NCBI GenBank assembly: GCA_020747065.1
Contig: JAGMVK010000001.1
Coordinates: 434,001 to 498,000, forward strand
Reading direction: 5' to 3'
DNA from: Cadophora sp. MPI-SDFR-AT-0126
Taxonomy: Eukaryota > Ascomycota > Leotiomycetes > Helotiales > Ploettnerulaceae
Length of the DNA: 64,000 nt
Shown: piece by piece, positions 58,764 to 64,000 of the stretch
Position numbering within the stretch: position 1 is the first letter of the stretch
Layout of the letters: each line of letters opens with the position of its first letter
The notes under the pieces: model-generated
The model's database searches: none
Told to the model about the DNA's origin: nothing
The model's input: the letters and a program-made list of their open reading frames with translations, nothing else
Program-made: the position numbers and the translations under genes

Positions 58764-61700
58764 TGGCCATCCTTGGGCTTCGATGAGCATTGGATTTTAG
58801 ATCAAGCGTGCGGGAAGCATTGTGTATGGACCGATCGTGGAGACGGATCCTGAGCCAGGATGAAAGCTTGATGCATAGATTGCGGAGTTATGTGGGATGG
58901 ATCATATCTGGAGGTACATTAGGCTAACCAGTTGCATTACTATGCGAAAAGTATGCTTGTTTTGCAGTGAGGCATGGTTTAAGGATATTTACAGCCTACT
59001 AGAGATCCGAAGCTGTTCGATTTGCAGTTTTAGCATTACATGATTTGACGAATCGAGCTGCTTCTTTTCTTACTGACTTCTTTGGACCTCTTTGGAGATG
59101 GAGTCATTGGCAGAGGCAATTCAAGCAACTATCGTTCGATTGTGGCCTCTGGCTGGAACGGATCTGGTCAAGGTCCGGCTCCTGAAACGTGACTGCTTTA
59201 CGATCGGATGCCAGTAGCTGAATCTAGCGACAAATAGGGGACGGCAGTCCACATGATGACGCTTGACAATGATACAAGATGCCATCCAAATGTGACAGGT
59301 CAAACAGACGCCGTGCAAGGCTCGCTGAGGTAAGTCTTCGAGTGTAATCTTCCTTCCGTATGCATTTAGAGAAGCGGAGTGGATTGCAGACTGAGACATC
59401 TGCTGTGGGTGCCGTTCGCATGCCGGCTGCAGATTCTGAACAGTTTTTTTTAGATCTTTGATATTGAGTCGTGATGCTGTGGATTCTGCACTGTGGGTTC
59501 ATATGGGCCATGCGGCCAAGCGAGGGCCACTGGGGGGTTCAAGCTCTCGCATCCACTCGTTCTTCATTTGTCTTGAGCCGGTCGCCAACCTCTCCTCTTT
59601 CCCTCTCCCGCAACAACATCAACAAAACATTGCTCTGCGACCTCTCGGCGATCCCAGGCGAGATCTTTAATATATGCATCTCCGTCTCAAGACCCAAGTC
59701 GAGCATCATGCCTTCTGAGACACATTCATGACTGTGAAAGTCAATTCCCTGTCTCGTGCTGTCTAGGCTCAGACTTTCTCGCGCTGATTTAGCCCCGCAT
59801 GAGCATGCAGCTGCAGAGAATATACCTCCGCGCCACTCCACGAATTACATCCCCTGCCAGACCTTGGGAACCACCGAGAGTTGCCCTCTCCAGATGCACC
59901 GTCAGTCGATAGGACAATGCAGCCAACAGATAGCGAGCCTGCCAATGTCAGCCAGGCCGACCTGATCCGAAGCGATCCCCTCCTCGGCGGCAATACTGGC
60001 GACAGGCGGTTCAGGTACCTGATCTAAGATCCGCTCTCAGGCGAAGAGATGTCTGGGTCTTGACCTTCAGAATTGCTTTTTCCGGTGGCGGGCGACGACA
60101 TACCATCTAGAAGAGAGATTGACCATGAGCCCGAGACTGGTGTTCATGGTATCGATTCCTCCTCACCCATTGTTTAATATACCGCAGCCGTATGCCTCTT
60201 TCAATTTCCACGGCATAAGGCCCTTACTGCTTAAGTCCTCAAGCGCAATGCCAGCTCATCATACATGCGATCAAGAACCTTGCACACGGCTAGTCGTCGG
60301 TCTGGCTTGGGCTGCCTCGCGCTTTCTTGCCCTCCCACCACCGACTGGAGGGTACAGTACCGTGAGATCTCAGAGCAGACCAGCCACTCTTTATGCATTG
60401 AGTGGTTCACCGACTTCGTGTCAAGTCCTACTCCAGTCATTCAAGGTCCAACACGCTGGACTTCGCGAGAGTGCCATGCATGGCGACACCGTTGTAGTGC
60501 GGGGCAGAGGGGACCACTCTCGCTCTCGATGCTGTACTTTAGCCAGTCCAGAAATTCCAGCTATGGTTCTTCCGGTCTCTGTTCGACGTTATGGATCCTG
60601 TCTATGGGTTAGGAATACTGAATCTCCGACGTTTTAGTTGCGTCAAACCGGCGTCCCTCGATGCCAGTGCATTAGCGGCCAGCCCGTCGGATCTCCATGT
60701 CACCGTAAGAGCCAGCAAAATTCAAGTTCTTGAAGGCCGTCCGTGTTTTGATGGAGCCAAGGCCTGTGTCTCCATTCCTGCTGCTGCAAAAGCATGCAAA
60801 TTTTGCCCGAGATCTATGGGACAGGTGTTGAGCCTTTTGCCACCGCTGCTGCATCGACAAACAGTAGCTGCAGACCGACCTGGAAAGGACGAATTGATAC
60901 CTCTGACCCCTCAGAGATCATCGCCTAGCATGCGCTCCCATGTTGTGGTGGAGTAGCCTAATCTCGCGATGAAATATCAATTGGCAACGACCTACGCCAG
61001 CACTTCGATATGGGTCACATTGGAAGAGCCGCATCATGACTTGCATCTGGTTCAACCTTTCGTCCTATCTCAACAGCGCCTGAATATCTCTACGGGAGTC
61101 CAATCCATAATCCTTGTCTCACGCTAACCGTAGACTCTGCAATAAATCACACATGTCTCGCCGTCGCTGGACGAAAGTCCTGCACAAACCCCTAGACACC
61201 CACTCCATCCGTCAGCCTTACTCTGTCAACACCACGACGCCGACCATACAACAGTGTTGTCACCTACACTTCAAAGACTCTGTGCATTTTTCCCTGTATA
61301 CTTCAGATCGGGCTCAATTGCATCAACGGCGTTGTCGTGGTTTAGGCAATCATCATCACCGGCACATCCTGGAACTGAAAAAATTGTTCTCCCACACTCA
61401 CTACAACCGCCACCTCGGATCTGTTCCTGGAACAGGATCTTGTCACACTTGATCATTGGCAATTGATAAGTTACGATGGGCGGCTTTTATATGGCATATC
61501 TGGAGAGTACGTTGATCCACTGGTTCGGGAACAATACCCCTTAATCTCTTGGGTCTTGTCGTCCGATCTTTCCCTACGGTTCCTCGTGTATCCCAGATCC
61601 TGCTGAAAATGGGATCTCCACCCCCACGATCTATCATGTTGGCTGTCTCAAGTTACTCTACCGTTGGGCTGTGATACTGGTTCCACCGCCCAATCTTGCA

Positions 61701-61823
61701 TCGTGTTGATCTATGTGTCTGCACATCAGTGCGTTCTGCTACGTCTTCTTTTTCCTGCTCCATTCTGAGAGCCACAGTTCTGTACAACGAATGTCGTCAG
61801 AGTAACCACTGACCACTCGGCAG
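58764..61823. other. Gene-poor intergenic region
   Basis: Three kb without a supported gene. Frames such as 60119-60637 and 61114-61452 show no family resemblance. The right end may contain an upstream exon of the dsRBD-like fragment that follows. Confidence 0.4.
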
Positions 61824-62149
61824 GTCTGTGCCGTCGCCGAGGTTGGCGTGATCCCTTGTACGAGACGTACAGAAGCTCCTCTGGCTTCACATGCCTAGTC
61901 CTCGTCAATGGTCGGGAATACCAAACAGACCTGGCATACGAATCCGATGGGTTGGCTCAGGAGAACGCGGCTATGCGGGCGTTCATGGTGTGCCGAAATT
62001 TCTCTGTGAATGGAGGTATGCTGGCTCGCAATGGTGTGGTTCAAGGCCTTCCCGCGAATGAGAGCGGTGGCAGACATCGCAGAAGCCGGGGTGGTCGAAG
62101 CCATTCTGTCAATTTAAGCAGCAGCAGTTCCACAACGTCATCGGAATAG
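61824..62149 (+). CDS. Possible terminal exon with dsRNA-binding-like domain
   Basis: An open stretch after a good acceptor (CTCGGCAG at 61816-61823) encodes about 108 residues. WRDPLYETYRSSSGFTCLVL, VNGREYQTDLAYESDGLAQE and NAAMRAFMVCRNFSVNGGML resemble the alpha-beta-beta-beta-alpha pattern of a double-stranded-RNA-binding domain (a DGLAQENAAMRAF-like final helix). A low-complexity Arg/Ser tail (GGRHRRSRGGRSHSVNLS) ends at a TAG. No AUG lies between the upstream in-frame stop (near 61766) and the domain, so an upstream exon is needed. One candidate is 61476-61506 (AUG, donor GTACGT, phase fits), but a 317-bp intron would be unusual here. It may instead be a gene remnant. Confidence 0.35.
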
Positions 62150-63678
62150 AGGACTGAACTGATACGTCTTCCGGCAGCTAAGAATTAGCTGTCAAGCATA
62201 CAGGCCGAACCTTTCGGCCACCAAACGATATCCTGCACGTTTCTGAGGAAACCTGCAGCACCTTGCGGCAAAGCAACGACGAATTACGACCAAGACAAAA
62301 CAGCGACAACGCTCTTAAAAATTGCTTGACGATTTCACGACTCGATCTTAATGACGACTTGACGACGATGACGAACGACTTTCCTTCAACTACCTTTCAA
62401 CCACCAAGACATGGCCGCGGTATGGGTAAAATAGCACCTGCCGCTGGAGATCAGAGGCAACTCGACCCCACCTACTGTCCTTACAGAGGCTGTCTATGAC
62501 TTTGGCAATTGAAATCAGGGGGTGTTGGAATTTGACGGCGGCTTGAAGACTTTCTTTCCTCGCGAATCATGCATTTAGCAAGCGTGGCGGCAGCGTTGCT
62601 TTCATTTTGGGAATGACAACTTACGAGTTTCTTTTCTCTCAGAGGGAGCAAGGAAATTAGGCAAACCATTGGGCTCAATGGATGATCAGACTCATGATAA
62701 TGATGACTTGACGATGAAATAAAAGCCAAGAGATACCCCCTGAGGTACTCGCTCGATAGTTTGATAATACCTCTGATATACCTGTTACCCCGTGACTGTA
62801 CAATGGTTGGTCAGGATGCCTGGGAGAACCACCGTGGGGACGGGTGTGGCGTCGACTGAAAATAATGGCAATCTCGTACAAGCAACACAGCCACTTTTCC
62901 TACAGAACTCGTGATGGCCATCCATACGAGGGATGGTGATGTCCCCCATCGTGTTACAGGAAAAGAAATAAGGCGATGTCTACCCCACGCCACTCTCAGA
63001 AGAAACATGCCGTATTGTGTTCAAGCATGACACACAAGGAACAGGCGCTTCAGATTGCCTTTCTTTCTTCCCCACGACGATGATGTTGTGTACCACCTGA
63101 TCAGAAGAGGCTGTTGGGATCGTGAGTTGTGTGCGTTATGCCATAAATATCCGGTCATTGTAGCCTCATCTTGCTCGGCCTCGAAACTGCCTACATCGTC
63201 GAGCTCCTAAAACCAAACAAGCAGAGGATTCGAGTTCTCCCATTCAATCGATCCAGAACGTGTAAAACAAGCAGATTAAGAGACAAGCCCTCCAGCCTCG
63301 CCCATCAATCAAATCACATCTAATTTTGCCTCCCGTTTAGCTGGATCCACTAGACTGCAGAAAAGGGGCTCGCCGACGGGACTAGGCGAGAATATTTTGG
63401 GACCGAGACCAAGTCCAGGTGTCCTCCTCGACTTCCCATCCTCCTTCCAACAATTCAATCCTCTCTTCCAAGAAAACTGTACAACAATTCCAATTACTCA
63501 CGACACTCGTTGATCAGCAACTGTTCACTTTCCAGGTTTAGTTGAAGGAAGACTACCATCGAACGCCAGACATTCCTTGTTGCCCATAAACCTAAACTCT
63601 GTCTATCGTCACTGTGGGGTACTATCTGCCCTACGAATTCGTACACTTCTTACAACAGAAACCTCCACACAACTCAAG
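62150..63678 (+). promoter_or_regulatory. Upstream region and probable 5' UTR of GDP-mannose pyrophosphorylase gene
   Basis: 1.5 kb without a supported gene. The last 300 bp are C/T-rich with CAAC and TCAAG-like motifs ahead of the start codon, as in many fungal leaders of highly expressed genes. Confidence 0.4.
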
Positions 63679-64000
63679 ATGAAGGGCAAGTCTAGCAGAG
63701 CATACTTGATATTTGAGCTAAATGGTTAACTTTTGGTACAGCCCTCATTCTCGTCGGAGGCTTTGGCACCCGTCTGCGCCCTCTCGTACGTTTTCCCCCT
63801 TGCCAACTAGCTACATCATCCTCGAGTCCCTGCCGCAGACTTCCAGTACCTCGGAATACCTTCAGTGATTGACGGAAACATAGACCCTCACCCTTCCCAA
63901 GCCGTTGGTCGAGTTCGGAAACAAGCCTATGATTCTGCACCAGGTTGAAGCTCTGGCTGCTGCTGGCGTCACGGACATCGTCCTGGCTGTGAACTACAGA
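63679..64000 (+). CDS. mpg1: GDP-mannose pyrophosphorylase (mannose-1-phosphate guanylyltransferase), 5' part
   Basis: Exons 63679-63685, 63742-63785 and 63884 to beyond the window. The translated start is [17 protein letters not shown], continuing [20 protein letters not shown] and [19 protein letters not shown], the nucleotidyltransferase signature including the GGxGTRLRPLT-type binding loop and the PKP motif. The first exon is seven bases long. Intron 1 (63686-63741, 56 bp) starts with GCAAGT, a GC-AG intron; intron 2 (98 bp) is GT-AG and splits RPL from TLT. The enzyme makes GDP-mannose from mannose-1-phosphate and GTP for cell-wall mannan, N- and O-glycosylation and GPI anchors, in the cytosol. 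The remaining roughly 300 residues lie outside the window. Confidence 0.93.

Overview
The window looks like nuclear DNA of a filamentous ascomycete (Pezizomycotina). The protein-coding genes carry many short introns (mostly 44-110 bp, GT-AG with CTAAC/CTGAC-like branch sites). The gene set is fungal: exocyst Sec3, a Ram1-type farnesyltransferase beta subunit, a PCL-type cyclin, polyubiquitin, a fungal GPAT, a Dal5-type MFS permease and GDP-mannose pyrophosphorylase. Similarity of several proteins to Sclerotinia/Botrytis-type sequences makes Leotiomycetes a reasonable guess, but this is inference. Exon boundaries below were derived by hand from frame and splice-site continuity; unless flagged, the joined coding lengths are multiples of three.

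Layout. 1-5.2 kb: a divergent pair, a fused hydantoinase/oxoprolinase-DUF917 enzyme (minus, cut by the window edge) and an NCS1 permease (plus), sharing a 440-bp promoter with GATA sites; together they read as a hydantoin or thiohydantoin uptake and breakdown locus. 5.7-8.2 kb: a CorA-like membrane protein. 8.2-13.8 kb: no gene seen; the right part is pyrimidine-rich leader-like DNA ahead of a PCL-type cyclin (13.8-15.0). 18.1-19.8: Dal5-like MFS permease. 20.1-21.5: BTB protein. 22.3-23.8: MCT-like MFS transporter. 24.5-29.0: SEC3, divergent from an SRP40/Nopp140-like gene (29.7-31.3).

32.6-34.6: an ADGF-type adenosine-deaminase-like protein with a putative N-terminal lipid anchor. 36.0-37.4: a four-pass membrane protein of unknown function. 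37.8-39.0: a second BTB protein. 39.8-42.2: glycerol-3-phosphate acyltransferase with a GC-AG intron. 43.5-45.1: a third BTB-like gene broken by a one-base homopolymer shift. 46.0-48.3: BRAP2/ETP1-type RING protein. 48.8-49.9: polyubiquitin (four repeats). 51.9-54.3: Zn-cluster protein. 57.0-58.8: RAM1. 61.8-62.1: an orphan dsRBD-like exon. 63.7-end: the start of GDP-mannose pyrophosphorylase, also with a GC-AG intron.

Most genes are unlinked housekeeping functions. The only convincing functional cluster is the hydantoin-type pair at the left edge. The most unusual items are that enzyme fusion, the three BTB-family genes within 25 kb (one frameshifted), the acylation-motif deaminase, and the two GC-AG introns, one of which splits the acyltransferase catalytic motif.
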